Shown here one piece after another: positions 25,066-25,152 of a DNA stretch of 25,152 nucleotides. Position 1 is the stretch's first letter; each line of letters starts with the position of its first letter. The position numbers and the translations under genes were made by a program. The notes beneath the pieces are model-generated. The model was not told the DNA's origin. It saw nothing but the letters and a program-made list of their open reading frames with translations, and did no database searches. Source of the DNA: Pseudomonadota bacterium (GTDB lineage Bacteria > Pseudomonadota > Alphaproteobacteria > Acetobacterales > Acetobacteraceae). The stretch lies in the NCBI GenBank assembly GCA_021841985.1, contig JAKCCP010000294.1:1-25152 (forward strand), in the 5' to 3' direction.

Positions 25066-25102
25066 GCTGTGACAATGGATTCTGGCCCACCTCCGGGGGT
25101 TG

Positions 25103-25140
25103 GACAGGCAGTGCCGCCCCGCGGGGCGGCACTGCCTGTC
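25103..25140. repeat. perfect 38-bp palindrome
   Basis: GACAGGCAGTGCCGCCCC (25103-25120), GC, then GGGGCGGCACTGCCTGTC (25123-25140): every base pairs with its mirror, giving a 19-bp arm. It sits right of the transposase remnant, and AGCGGCTGTTTT follows to the window end. Read on the plus strand it could be a terminator hairpin, though the T-run is not directly attached. It might also be an IS end, a cruciform site or an assembly join. Confidence 0.8.
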
Positions 25141-25152
25141 AGCGGCTGTTTT

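Overview
The window is high-GC, densely coded bacterial DNA that most resembles an alphaproteobacterium, probably of the Acetobacteraceae (Acidiphilium/Rhodopila-like). This rests on gene content and style: an adenosine kinase-like gene, TimA and MltA in a row, bactofilin, a NodT-type outer-membrane factor, a PpsR/CrtJ-like site upstream of a crtI-crtB pair, and many four-base ATGA overlaps. No rRNA, tRNA or CRISPR array was seen. I found no convincing new multi-gene system; most of the window is housekeeping and accessory metabolism.

Left end (1-2325, minus strand): a carotenoid pair, crtI then crtB, with overlapping ends. Both genes are broken as written. crtI has an in-frame amber codon at 2048-2050, and crtB has a frameshift at a run of ten G (695-704). 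A TGT-N12-ACA site of the PpsR/CrtJ type lies just upstream of crtI. Then 2297-2691 is non-coding with a three-arm set of competing hairpins. Next comes the arginine pair argD-argF (minus, ATGA overlap).

5124-8541 (plus): three genes joined by ATGA overlaps, namely an RND-type periplasmic adaptor, a NodT-type outer-membrane lipoprotein and an OtnC-like class II aldolase. No inner-membrane pump gene is present. 8556-11393 (minus): adenosine kinase-like gene, timA and mltA. 11588-12494 (plus): a bactofilin and rpmG (L33, only 55 residues). 12528-13403 (minus): an N-formylglutamate amidohydrolase-family gene. 13472-14950 (minus): an orphan RTX-like, glycine-rich repeat protein with a proline-rich N-terminal part.

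15132-17704: a stand-alone dihydrolipoyl dehydrogenase-like enzyme (minus) and a SlyB-like glycine-zipper lipoprotein (plus) share a divergent spacer holding an excellent FNR/FixK-type box. A DUF2892-type small membrane protein ends in a 3 x 17 bp tandem repeat. 17790-20905: a methyltransferase (minus) diverges from an acyl-CoA ligase/SDR pair (plus). 20968-22593 (minus): an MFS metabolite:proton symporter with a ~100-residue periplasmic insertion. 22854-24749 (plus): a PrpE-like propionyl-CoA synthetase. The right edge (24750-25152) holds a decayed transposase 3' fragment and a perfect 38-bp palindrome.

The points most worth following up are the double lesion in the crt pair with its regulator site, the pump-less efflux genes coupled to an aldolase, the FNR/FixK box, the MFS insertion, and the palindrome at the right edge.
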